Positions 1 to 7,312 of a stretch of DNA of 14,028 bases are shown here, one piece after another; within the stretch, counting starts at the first letter, position 1; each line of letters opens with the position of its first letter. A model generated the notes under the pieces. It ran no database searches. It was given only the letters and a program-made list of their open reading frames with translations, and was not told the origin of the DNA. A program made the translations under genes and the position numbers. The stretch comes from Candidatus Latescibacterota bacterium (GTDB lineage Bacteria; Latescibacterota; UBA2968; UBA8231). The stretch covers positions 1-14,028 of the forward strand of contig JAJDTN010000111.1 of NCBI GenBank assembly GCA_022827165.1, in the 5' to 3' direction.

Positions 1-1
1 G

Positions 2-1822
2 CCCGTGGACGGCCCCTCCTTCTGGCCCTGGGAGAACCTGTGGCTGCTGCAGTTCGCCGAGGCCCTGCGCAACGTCACCGGCATCGACCTCGTCCGCGAG
101 GCGCCGGCGCGGTTCCGGCGGCCCCTGACCTGGTTCCGCGCCCACCGGGCGGCGCCCCGGCGGATCCCCGACCGGCTCTACTATCCGGCCAACGCCACCG
201 TCCTCGGCACCCAGCTCGACGCCTGCTCCCCCGCCCTGCTGCGGCTCGCCCAGGAGGCGGGCGACGGAGAGATGCGCGACGCCGCCCTCGCCGACCCGCG
301 CCTGGGGCGGCTCTACCGCTTCGGCGCCGGCGTCAAGGGCTCCACGGCGGAGTGCATGATCTCCTACGGACCCTACGCCTACTGCTGCTACAACCCCGCC
401 TTCCACGCCGCGAGACCCCGCCGCCCTGCGCCGCTGGCGCGGCGGTTCTCCGCCCGGACCGGCCGCTCGGCGGTGATGCGCAGCGGCCATGGACCCGGGG
501 CGGCGATCCTCTGCGTCAGCGGCTACGACGGCGGCGTCGCCCACGGCTTCATGAACCTCCACGTGCAGTGGGCGGGGCATCCCCTGCTGCGCACGATCAG
601 CGCCGCCGAGGCCCAGCCCGTGAGCTGCGGCAGCCTGCCCTGCGTCGGCGGCCAGAACGAGGTCGTCGCGGTGCCCGGTGCGCCGGAGCGGAAGGGGGAC
701 TGGCAGCGGCTGCGGGTCTCCGGCCGGCGCACCGAGCAGGAGTACTGGCTGCGGCCCGGAGAGCAACCGGTCCTGGTGGCGGCGCTTCGGCGGCGGGCGC
801 GGGGCCTGCGGCGAATCGAGGAGGCCGGCCGTTGCCTGATCCGCCTGAGCGGCGGCGACGCTCTGCAGTACGATGCAGGCCCCTGGTTCCGCCCGGACGG
901 GGGACGCCTGCGCCTGTGCTTGAGGCTGCGGGGACGACGCACCGGGTCCCGGGTCCTGTTCAACACCGGCCACGGCGCCGGCGGCCTCGGCGGCACGGGG
1001 GTCAACACCTTCGCCCTCGTCGTCGAAGAAGACGGCCGGCTGCGCTTCACCGTGCAGAGCCAGCGCAACCACGAGGTCACCGTCGCCTCCCCGGGGCGGG
1101 TGAAGACCGGAGCCTGGCACGAGGCCGAGATCGGCTGGGGCGGCTTCAACCGGCGCGCCGGACGGCCGTGGATGGAGGCCTCCCTGGACGGCAGGTCGAG
1201 GCGGCAGGACGAGCCGGCCACCTTCGGCGAGATGGGCCGCGACTCCCAGGGACTCGCCTCGCGGCAGGAGCCGCGCACCTTCTACGTGCGGCCCCACACC
1301 TCTCTGAGCTTCGGTGGGGCCCTGCAGACGCCCGGCGTCTCCGGGGCCTGCGATCTGGCCCTCGTCGACCTGAGCTGCCCGGGGCGGCGGCGGCTCACGG
1401 TGGACCCGGCCCATGGCCTGGGACCCGAGACCGGGAGCGGCGAGCTCGCCTGCAAGCTGAACCCGGTGGACCTGCGCGGTGTGAGCCGGAGTCGCGCCCG
1501 TCTCGGAGCCGGGCCCCGCGTGGTGGAGGTGTTCGCGGCCTTCGGGGAGGGCCTGCAACTGCGGACCGAGGAGGTCCCCTTCGCGCCCTCGGGACTGGCC
1601 GCCGGCAGCCTCGTGAGCTTTCTCCCGGACGCCGCCGAGGCGTCGACGCGGCTGGTGGCGGGCACGGAGGACGACGTCCTCGTCCTCGCCTTCTGCAGCC
1701 GCTCGGCGAAGGCGAGGGTCGTCCAGCAGGAGGAAGGGTTCCGGCTGCGCGCCGGCGGCAGGGAGCTTGCCTTCGACGTGTCCCCCCAGGGCGGCGCCAT
1801 TCTGCACCCACGCTCCACTTGA
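2..1822 (+). CDS. Heparinase II/III-like protein with LamG-type domain (5' partial)
   Basis: The frame is already open at base 2, so the true start lies to the left of the window; 606 residues remain. Numbering here is from the GTG at base 5. The first 30 residues (DGPSFWPWENLW, then FAEALRNVTGIDL) resemble the end of the alpha/alpha toroid of heparinase II/III-type polysaccharide lyases. A beta-rich part follows (about 150-285) with the pattern SAVMRSG...AHGFMNLHVQ where lyases usually carry an HGH-type motif. Residues about 286-460 look like a LamG/concanavalin-type jelly-roll (VLFNTG, TFALVVEEDGRLRF, WHEAEIGW). Family knowledge suggests an exported enzyme acting on acidic or sulfated glycans; any signal peptide would be in the missing part. 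The expected HGH is not conserved, so it may be a lyase-like binding or structural protein. An SDR gene follows after 44 bases. Confidence 0.6.
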   Translation, partial: PVDGPSFWPWENLWLLQFAEALRNVTGIDLVREAPARFRRPLTWFRAHRAAPRRIPDRLYYPANATVLGTQLDACSPALLRLAQEAGDGEMRDAALADPRLGRLYRFGAGVKGSTAECMISYGPYAYCCYNPAFHAARPRRPAPLARRFSARTGRSAVMRSGHGPGAAILCVSGYDGGVAHGFMNLHVQWAGHPLLRTISAAEAQPVSCGSLPCVGGQNEVVAVPGAPERKGDWQRLRVSGRRTEQEYWLRPGEQPVLVAALRRRARGLRRIEEAGRCLIRLSGGDALQYDAGPWFRPDGGRLRLCLRLRGRRTGSRVLFNTGHGAGGLGGTGVNTFALVVEEDGRLRFTVQSQRNHEVTVASPGRVKTGAWHEAEIGWGGFNRRAGRPWMEASLDGRSRRQDEPATFGEMGRDSQGLASRQEPRTFYVRPHTSLSFGGALQTPGVSGACDLALVDLSCPGRRRLTVDPAHGLGPETGSGELACKLNPVDLRGVSRSRARLGAGPRVVEVFAAFGEGLQLRTEEVPFAPSGLAAGSLVSFLPDAAEASTRLVAGTEDDVLVLAFCSRSAKARVVQQEEGFRLRAGGRELAFDVSPQGGAILHPRST

Positions 1823-1853
1823 CCGCCCTGAAGCCGCGGGCATCTTCGTCGCC

Positions 1854-1859
1854 AGGAGG
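1854..1859 (+). promoter_or_regulatory. Shine-Dalgarno site of the SDR gene
   Basis: AGGAGG lies seven bases before the ATG at 1867. It fixes this start, even though the same frame is open far upstream through the heparinase-like gene, where the translation is only Arg/Pro/Gly-rich shadow sequence. Confidence 0.8.
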
Positions 1860-1866
1860 CAACCGC

Positions 1867-2814
1867 ATGGATCGGAAGAAACTGCACGGCAAGGTCGCCA
1901 TCGTGACGGGCGGGGCCACCGGGATCGGCGCCGGCATCGCCCGCAAGCTGGCCGCCGACGGCTCGGCGGTCCTCATCGTCGACATCGACGAGGACGGGGC
2001 GGCTGCCAGCGCCGAAGGGATCCGGGATGGGGGTGGCCGCGCCTCCTCCATGCTCGGCGATGTGTCGAAAGAAGAGGTCGCCCAGGCGATGGTCGCACGC
2101 GCTGTCGAAGAGTACGGCCGCCTCGACATCCTCGTTCAGAACGCCTTCGGCGTCATCGGCTACTCGGACGGCAGCGCCCTCGAAGTGGAGGTCGAGTCCT
2201 GGCGCACGGGGATGGACCTGTTGGTGATGGCCCACTTCCTCGGCGCCAAGTACGGGGTGCCGGCCATGACCGAGTCGGGACCGCCGGAGGGATACGATCC
2301 CGGGCCGTGGGAGGGCCGCGGCCTGCGCCACGGCTCACCGCCGGCCATGGAGGTCGGCCGCATCGTCAACATCTCCTCCGTCCACGGGCTGCTGCAGGCG
2401 GCGGGGGCCATGATCTACGAGTCCGGGAAGGCGGCGGTCATCGGTCTCACGCGCCAGATGGCGATCGACTTCGGGCCCCTGGGGATCACGGTGAACGCCA
2501 TCGCTCCCGGCCATATCGTGACCGAGGGTCTGGAGAAGCTGTGGTCCGAGGTGGGCGACGAGGCCGGGTTCCGGCTTCAGGAGCTTCAGTACCCGGTGCG
2601 GCGCACCGGGGTGCCGGAGGACATCGGCAACGCGGTCTCCTTCCTGTGCTCGGAAGAAGCCGCCTTCATCACCGGCGTGGTGCTGCCCGTCGACGGCGGC
2701 CACAGCATCCAGCTCCAGGAGAACATCGTCCTGGAGCTGAAGAGCTACATCCAGGAGCACCCCGGCCTGAAGACGTTCTTCGACGGGGGCTTCGGCGCCG
2801 GAGACCGGAAGTAG
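1867..2814 (+). CDS. SDR family NAD(P)-dependent oxidoreductase
   Basis: A 315-residue classical short-chain dehydrogenase/reductase. The Rossmann dinucleotide motif TGGATGIG is at residues 14-21. Asp39 at the end of the second strand (LIVDID) usually indicates NAD(H) preference. The usual NNAG is QNAF (Asn92). The catalytic set is Ser171 (NISS), Tyr184 and Lys188 (YESGK), with normal Ser-Tyr spacing of 13. The C-terminal part has the family-typical NAIAPG and GVVLPVDGG. Two things are longer than usual (about 250 residues): an insertion at about 137-163, rich in Gly, Pro and Glu, just before the catalytic Ser strand, and a tail of about 35 residues after VDGGHS. Substrate is unknown; the neighbour suggests sugar or sugar-acid oxidation (inference). 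The methyltransferase gene begins 13 bases after its stop. Confidence 0.93.
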   Translation: MDRKKLHGKVAIVTGGATGIGAGIARKLAADGSAVLIVDIDEDGAAASAEGIRDGGGRASSMLGDVSKEEVAQAMVARAVEEYGRLDILVQNAFGVIGYSDGSALEVEVESWRTGMDLLVMAHFLGAKYGVPAMTESGPPEGYDPGPWEGRGLRHGSPPAMEVGRIVNISSVHGLLQAAGAMIYESGKAAVIGLTRQMAIDFGPLGITVNAIAPGHIVTEGLEKLWSEVGDEAGFRLQELQYPVRRTGVPEDIGNAVSFLCSEEAAFITGVVLPVDGGHSIQLQENIVLELKSYIQEHPGLKTFFDGGFGAGDRK

Positions 2815-2827
2815 CGACCGGCGCCAT

Positions 2828-3415
2828 ATGGCAGAACCACCCCTATCTCCCAGGGAGAAGTGGGAGTCCCGCTACCGCGCCGGCGATTACGAGCCGAGCC
2901 GCGAGCCGGTGCCGTTTCTCGCGGCAGAAGCGAGCCGACTGGAACCGGGCCGCGCCTTGTGCCTGGCCGCCGGGGCCGGCCGGAACGCCGTCTTCCTGGC
3001 GCAGCTCGGTTTCGCGGTAACCGCCGTCGACATCGCTCCAACCGGACTGGCGTGGTGCCGGCGGCTGGCCGCCGAGGGCGGTGTCGAGGTCGAGACGATC
3101 GCGGCCGACGTGCTCTCCTTCGACGCCGGCGTCGAGAGCTGGGACTTGGTGACCAACCTCTACTTCCACGAGCCGGCGGTCTTTCCCCGTGTCCGGTCGG
3201 CCGTCAGGCGCGGCGGCCACTTCCTGTTTCAGACCTATGGCAAGGCGCAGGCGGAGTTCGGATGGGGCCCCACCAATCCCGACCACCTCGCCGACCCGCG
3301 GGAGTTGCGGCGCGCCTTTGCCGATTGGGAACTGCTGCGGTTTGGGGAACAGGTGACCCGGCTCGAAGACGGAAGGCAGGAAGCCGTGGTACAGCTTCTG
3401 GCGCGCAAGCCGTAG
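2828..3415 (+). CDS. Class I SAM-dependent methyltransferase (TPMT/TehB-like)
   Basis: A 195-residue protein with the Rossmann-type methyltransferase core. Motif I is ALCLAAGAGRNAVFLA (43-58), as in the TehB/thiopurine-methyltransferase-like group (usual form ALDLAxGEGRN). Here the acidic residues of motif I are replaced by Cys and Ala, while Asp68 (VTAVDIA), which usually binds the SAM ribose, is kept. Later strands are WDLVTNLYFHE (105-115) and GGHFLFQTYG (129-138). The N-terminus KWESRYRAGDY is typical for the group. The ATG is 13 bases after the SDR stop without an evident Shine-Dalgarno, so translation probably depends on the SDR gene. Substrate cannot be read from sequence. It is the last plus-strand gene. 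Confidence 0.88.
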   Translation: MAEPPLSPREKWESRYRAGDYEPSREPVPFLAAEASRLEPGRALCLAAGAGRNAVFLAQLGFAVTAVDIAPTGLAWCRRLAAEGGVEVETIAADVLSFDAGVESWDLVTNLYFHEPAVFPRVRSAVRRGGHFLFQTYGKAQAEFGWGPTNPDHLADPRELRRAFADWELLRFGEQVTRLEDGRQEAVVQLLARKP

Positions 3416-3440
3416 CTCCTCCGACGAGCCCGGCGAACAC

Positions 3441-4256
3441 TCAGGATGGCAGGGCGGTCGCCCCCCCGATGAGCAGTGTGGGCACCACGCTCTCGCGGCG
3501 CCCCTCCTCCGGGCCTGCCGCGGAATCGAGCGGTTCCGAGATCTCGGAGAGCTGGAATCCGCTATTGATCAGGGTGTTGAAGTAGGTCGACAGCGTTCGG
3601 TGGTGACTGCCGAGGGTTCCGCACATCCCGCTTCCATCGGAGTACCACTTGCCTTCACGGGCATAGCGTGAGATTCGCACGGCCTTGAAGTGGCCCTCCT
3701 CGTCGAGATCCTCCCCGGGGTTCTCCGCGTCGAAGGGAGAGTAGAAGCACGGGTGCAGAATCGTGAAGACGAACCTGCCATGGTCGACGAGGATGCGGCG
3801 GACACTGGACAGAGTCGCCCTCAAGTCGGGGATGTCCATGAGCGCCATGTGGCAGAGGACGGCGTCCATGCTGGCGTCGGAGAGCTGACTCAGCGATTGC
3901 GCATCGTCCAGCAGATAGGTGATGTCCTGGCCGTCGGAGTGCTCCCTCGCATGCTGCAGCAGAACCCGTGAGATGTCGACACCCGTGACCAGAGCGCCTC
4001 GGCCCGCCAGGATGCGGGACAGGTACCCCTCACCGCATCCGAGGTCACATACGCGAAGCCCCCGGACCTCGCCCAGCATGGCCAGCATGATCCCCGTCGA
4101 GGCCTGGATGCGCCGGTCCCTGTCCGGGACATTCCTGTCCAGCCATCTCAGGTAGAAGTCGCCTGCCTTGTCGTACTCCGAGCCAGGGCTCAAGTGCGCC
4201 TCCGTCGGCATGAGGCGGGTCTGCGCGTCGGAATTCGACCGAGAGTCGCCTGACAT
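3441..4256 (-). CDS. Class I SAM-dependent methyltransferase (271 aa)
   Basis: A 271-residue SAM methyltransferase. Motif I is VCDLGCGEGYLSR (69-81), the ribose-binding acidic residue is Asp94 (VTGVDIS), motif III-like LLDDAQSL is at 115-122, and the post-core DAVLCHMALMDIPD is at 131-144, the usual pattern of the UbiE/Methyltransf_11 type. The C-terminal half (HPCFYSPF, ISRYAREGKWYSDGSG, HHRTLSTYFNTLINSGF) resembles small-molecule methyltransferases. The start ATG lies only two bases past the stop of the polysaccharide deacetylase gene and has no clear Shine-Dalgarno of its own, so it is probably translated by re-initiation. The frame is open further upstream, but that part is antisense-like shadow of the preceding gene. 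It is the last gene of the minus-strand run, likely adding a methyl group late in the neighbouring pathway (inference). Confidence 0.92.
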   Translation of the reverse strand: MSGDSRSNSDAQTRLMPTEAHLSPGSEYDKAGDFYLRWLDRNVPDRDRRIQASTGIMLAMLGEVRGLRVCDLGCGEGYLSRILAGRGALVTGVDISRVLLQHAREHSDGQDITYLLDDAQSLSQLSDASMDAVLCHMALMDIPDLRATLSSVRRILVDHGRFVFTILHPCFYSPFDAENPGEDLDEEGHFKAVRISRYAREGKWYSDGSGMCGTLGSHHRTLSTYFNTLINSGFQLSEISEPLDSAAGPEEGRRESVVPTLLIGGATALPS

Positions 4257-4258
4257 GG

Positions 4259-5263
4259 TCAGGGCCGCGGCGAGACGCGCACCTCGACCTCCGTCCCGTC
4301 GCTGACCGGTGTCGTCACCCGCAGAACGCCGGGACGCACCACCTCCGCCGCCAGCTCCCGCCCATCCACGACAACGCGCGGATCCCGGCACCAGGCCCCC
4401 GGCACGTCCGCCTCCAGCGTAAGGCTGCGGTACGGCACCTGCTCCGGCAGTCCCGCCAGTCCGATGCGGAAGCGCTGTTCCCCATCGCCGCCCTCCACGA
4501 CTTCGATCCGCGCGTGGCGCCGCGTCAGGTGGTAGCCGAGGGCCTCCTCGGGCACCGCGCACCAGACCTCGTCGCCCCCCTCGGACAGCACCGTCTCGAA
4601 GCGCTGCCGCAGCTGGGCCTCGGAGCAGTCCTTGTTGGGATGCACCGGCTCCTCCAGCGGGCAGTGGCAGTAGTCGATGAGCCAGCCCTGCACGGCCTCG
4701 GCCTGGCGGATGTTGCGGTACGGATCGTAGGCGCTGTAGAACGGCTCGTAGTAGTGGTCGTGCAGGGCCGTGCGGTTGATCCAGAACAGCTCGTCCCCGG
4801 GGAGGTTGAGGGCGTCGGTCAGGCTCATGGCGCCCAGGTACCCGTAGCGGCGGCAGGCCTCGAGGACGTGATCGGCCATGTTCGTGTTGTTGCCGGGCGA
4901 GCAGTAGAGGATGATCGGCTCGCCGATGGCTTCCTCCAGCACCTGCTTGGCGCGGCCGATCTCCTCGTCCACCATCTCCGGGGTGATCACCTCGTGGCTC
5001 CAGGAGTGGTTGCCCACGCCCCAGCCGCGGGCGAGCAGGTCGCGCAGCTCCTCCCCGTTCATGTGGCGGTAGCCGTTGTAGCTGGAATTGCCGGCCTTGC
5101 GGATCTGGCCCATCTGGCCGACGAGGATCTCCACGTGGCCGGGGATGCCGTACTCCTCGTGCATGGGCACGGCGAAGCGGTGCAGGTCGGCCAGGGCCTC
5201 GTCGTAGGTGATCGAGTAGACCCAGCGCTTGCCGTACTTCCACGGGCAGATGCTCAGGCTCAT
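4259..5263 (-). CDS. Polysaccharide deacetylase (NodB-like) family protein
   Basis: A 334-residue protein. The N-terminal part is a NodB-type carbohydrate esterase 4 barrel: motif 1 is SITYDEA (Asp21 where the family has TFDD; the second Asp is Glu22) and motif 2 is GNHSWSH (86-90), the metal-binding HSxxH. A third region, YCSPGNN (120-126), sits where RxP would be expected, so the Arg is absent. His200 (YCHCPLEE) may serve as the late catalytic His. Residues about 250-334 form a small beta-rich domain. No signal peptide is visible, so it is probably cytoplasmic and may remove N-acetyl groups from a small amino sugar or nucleotide sugar rather than from cell wall (inference). The ATG has AAGGA six bases upstream and overlaps the preceding gene's stop as ATGA, which argues for translational coupling. 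Confidence 0.85.
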   Translation of the reverse strand: MSLSICPWKYGKRWVYSITYDEALADLHRFAVPMHEEYGIPGHVEILVGQMGQIRKAGNSSYNGYRHMNGEELRDLLARGWGVGNHSWSHEVITPEMVDEEIGRAKQVLEEAIGEPIILYCSPGNNTNMADHVLEACRRYGYLGAMSLTDALNLPGDELFWINRTALHDHYYEPFYSAYDPYRNIRQAEAVQGWLIDYCHCPLEEPVHPNKDCSEAQLRQRFETVLSEGGDEVWCAVPEEALGYHLTRRHARIEVVEGGDGEQRFRIGLAGLPEQVPYRSLTLEADVPGAWCRDPRVVVDGRELAAEVVRPGVLRVTTPVSDGTEVEVRVSPRP

Positions 5264-6036
5264 GGCTGTTCCTTCTGCAACCGGTGGACGGCCTGCCGGA
5301 ACTGCGCGGAGGCGCAGCCGAAGCCGAGGCTCCACTCGAAGATGTGAAGGGCGTAGTTGGTGGACAGCCGCCGCGGGAAGCTCTCGGGGGTCTCCACGCC
5401 GACGGTGGCGTCGCGCATGACCACACAGCGATAGCCGCGGGCCAGCATCGCCCGGGCTCCCCCCTCGGCCCCGAGGAGGCACATGTCGGCGGCGAAGCCC
5501 ATGTAGATCAGGGTTTCCACGCCGCGGCTGCGGAGGTACTCGTCGAGCACGTCGGTGTAGAACACGAGTGGCTCGTCCCCTTGCGGCGAGACGACCTCGG
5601 CGCGGCGCATCTTCACCAGCGGCGAGCGTCTCATGTAGTCGACGCCGTGAGCCCGTTCGAGCATCTCCTGCTGGTACGGGTGTAGAGACCCCGGCCCGCC
5701 CGAGCGCCGCGAGTCGATGTGGGGATACTGGTGGTCCATCCAGTCGCTCTCCACGTGGCAGACCGCCATGCCGATGGCGCGGGCCTCGTCCATGGCCGGG
5801 CGGATGACCTCGGCCATGATGCGCCCGGCTTCCTCCGTCGACTGGGGCCAGCCCATGCCGACGCAGTAGTCCACGTCCACGGGCGGGCCGTCGGGGCAGC
5901 CGATGTTCCAGCAGTGCATGACCACGAGGGCTGTCTTCTCCACCGGCAGCGACAGGGTGACCTCCTCGTATCCCGGGCGGTCGATGGGCAGGGCCCGGTA
6001 GTAGCGGGCCTCCAGCTGCAGAGCGACCCCGGTCAT
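5260..6036 (-). CDS. Isochorismatase-like cysteine hydrolase with altered catalytic residues
   Basis: A 258-residue member of the isochorismatase/nicotinamidase-like cysteine hydrolase fold. Seen: first strand TALVVMHCWN (35-44), later VETLIYMGFAADMCLL (173-188) with the nucleophile-position Cys186, then YRCVVMRDATVG (202-213), all in family order. In the family the triad is Asp-Lys-Cys. Here the Asp position (usual IDMQ) is His41, and the region before TDVLDEYL has no Lys at the expected spacing; the nearest, Lys142, is farther away. It may belong to a divergent subfamily or have another chemistry. Shine-Dalgarno GAGGAG is at 6045-6050. Start and stop overlap the aminotransferase and deacetylase genes by four bases (ATGA at both junctions), implying stoichiometric co-expression. 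Confidence 0.8.
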   Translation of the reverse strand: MTGVALQLEARYYRALPIDRPGYEEVTLSLPVEKTALVVMHCWNIGCPDGPPVDVDYCVGMGWPQSTEEAGRIMAEVIRPAMDEARAIGMAVCHVESDWMDHQYPHIDSRRSGGPGSLHPYQQEMLERAHGVDYMRRSPLVKMRRAEVVSPQGDEPLVFYTDVLDEYLRSRGVETLIYMGFAADMCLLGAEGGARAMLARGYRCVVMRDATVGVETPESFPRRLSTNYALHIFEWSLGFGCASAQFRQAVHRLQKEQP

Positions 6037-7301
6037 CTCCTGCACTCCTCGGCGACGCGGCGCACGATCTCCGCCGCCTGCTCGCAGTGGCGGGGCTCGT
6101 ACTTCTCGCAGAAGCTGCTCCAGCGGATGAAGCGCTCCAGCACGGCCTGCGCGTTGGGACAGGTGGACGCGTCGTAGCGGTAGGTCCGCGACGCCGGCGG
6201 CTGCGAGTACGGGTAGCTGCGCTTCTCGGCCGCTTCGGTGAGGTAGGGCAAGGCCGCCGGCAGCAGGTAGTAGCGCGCCTGTCCCGCTCCCGGGATGCCG
6301 GCCGCCGCCACCCGCGCGCCGAACTGCTCCGTATCGCACCGGAACCGCTCCGGGTCGATGGTGAAGCCCGCCATCCAGCAGGAGTAGACCTCGGTCTCCG
6401 GCGGGATCGGCAGGGCCGACACGCCGGGGATCCCGTCGAGGAGGCGGCTCAGCCGGCGGATCATGCGGTCCCGGTGCTCGACCTGCGGACGGATCACCTC
6501 CAGCTGGGCGAGGCTGATGGCGGCCGTGGACTGGGTCATGCGGTGGGCGAAGCCGTTCACCGTGTGCACGCGCCCGAAGTGCTCCACCATCTCGCCGCCG
6601 CGGCTCTGGCCGACGAAGCGGGCGCGTTCGGCCAGCCGGTCGTCGTCGGTGAGGATGCAGCCCCCCACGTCGGAACCCATGGTCTTCTCCGAGTCGAAGG
6701 AGAAGGCGCCCGCCGCGGCCAGGGTCCCGGCCCAGCGGCCCTTGTAGCGGCCGAAGACGGCCTGGCATGCGTCCTCGTACACGACCAGCCCGTGGCGCGC
6801 CGCGACCTCGTTGATGCCGTCCATGTCGCAGATCAGCCCCGTCAGGTGCACGACCAGGATCGCCCGCGTGCGCTCGGAGATGCAGGCCTCCACGGTCTCG
6901 GCATCGACGATGACGGTGCCGGGCGCGGTGTCGGCGAAGACGGGGATGTAGCCGGCGCTGATCAGGCCCTGCACCGTGCCGTAGTCGCTCACCGAGCTGA
7001 CCACGATCTCGTCGCCCGGCTCGAAGTCGAAGGCCGCGGCGAGCACCGCCAGGGCCGGCGTGCATCCCGGCGTGGCGATGCAGTGGGCGGCGCCGTGGGC
7101 CTCGGCGAAGGCCTGCTCGAAACGGGTCACCATGTCGCTGGTGAGACCGGAGTCGACGACCTCCTGGAGGTACTCCATGGCCCGCGGTCCGATCTGCCGC
7201 GGGAAGGGTTGCGGCAGCGGTCCTTCCGCTTCCTGCTGGGAGGCGGCTCCGTAGCGGGCGTGCTCGCGCGGTCGATGGCCGGCAACGGTATCGGACGTCA
7301 T
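6033..7301 (-). CDS. DegT/DnrJ/EryC1/StrS-family PLP aminotransferase
   Basis: A 422-residue fold-type I PLP enzyme of the sugar aminotransferase family. Seen: the start of the large domain with GLTSDMVTRFEQAFA (52-66), HCIATPGCTPAL (73-84), a cofactor-contact acid in YEDACQA (Asp177), and the Schiff-base Lys206 in SFDSEKTMGSDVGG (201-214), equivalent to the family's SxxKN/T..GEGG. Length is slightly above the usual 370-400. Family members transfer amino groups from Glu or Gln to keto sugars or nucleotide-keto sugars in antibiotic, O-antigen and amino-sugar synthesis. AGGGG at 7308-7312 is six bases before the ATG and overlaps the stop of the dioxygenase gene. Its stop overlaps the cysteine hydrolase start as ATGA. 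It is probably the committed enzyme of the local pathway (inference). Confidence 0.93.
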   Translation of the reverse strand: MTSDTVAGHRPREHARYGAASQQEAEGPLPQPFPRQIGPRAMEYLQEVVDSGLTSDMVTRFEQAFAEAHGAAHCIATPGCTPALAVLAAAFDFEPGDEIVVSSVSDYGTVQGLISAGYIPVFADTAPGTVIVDAETVEACISERTRAILVVHLTGLICDMDGINEVAARHGLVVYEDACQAVFGRYKGRWAGTLAAAGAFSFDSEKTMGSDVGGCILTDDDRLAERARFVGQSRGGEMVEHFGRVHTVNGFAHRMTQSTAAISLAQLEVIRPQVEHRDRMIRRLSRLLDGIPGVSALPIPPETEVYSCWMAGFTIDPERFRCDTEQFGARVAAAGIPGAGQARYYLLPAALPYLTEAAEKRSYPYSQPPASRTYRYDASTCPNAQAVLERFIRWSSFCEKYEPRHCEQAAEIVRRVAEECRR

Positions 7302-7307
7302 GGGTGG

Positions 7308-7312
7308 CCCCT
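7308..7312 (-). promoter_or_regulatory. Shine-Dalgarno of the aminotransferase gene, overlapping the upstream stop codon
   Basis: AGGGG shares two bases with the TAG stop of the dioxygenase gene (7311-7313) and stands six bases from the ATG at 7301. This arrangement favours re-initiation by ribosomes that have just finished the dioxygenase. Confidence 0.6.

Noticed and set aside
40..1866. Upstream extension of the SDR frame, as if a large fusion protein
   Set aside because: The extension is an Arg/Pro/Gly-rich shadow of the heparinase-like gene; the AGGAGG-ATG at 1867 gives a clean SDR start.
1282..2331. Minus-strand open frame across the heparinase/SDR junction
   Set aside because: It spans two different plus-strand genes, which real antisense genes rarely do, and has no recognisable domain.
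3451..3468. GGGCGGTCGCCC hairpin near the convergent gene ends as a terminator
   Set aside because: The stem is only four base pairs, lies within the methyltransferase coding region and has no T-run.
4514..5347. Long plus-strand open frame opposite the polysaccharide deacetylase
   Set aside because: Antisense shadow with Val/Leu/Ala repeats, no start signal, and it cuts across two coupled real genes.
5264..5426. Upstream extension of the methyltransferase and deacetylase frames
   Set aside because: These parts overlap the cysteine hydrolase and lack family similarity; internal ATGs with good signals or coupling are better starts.
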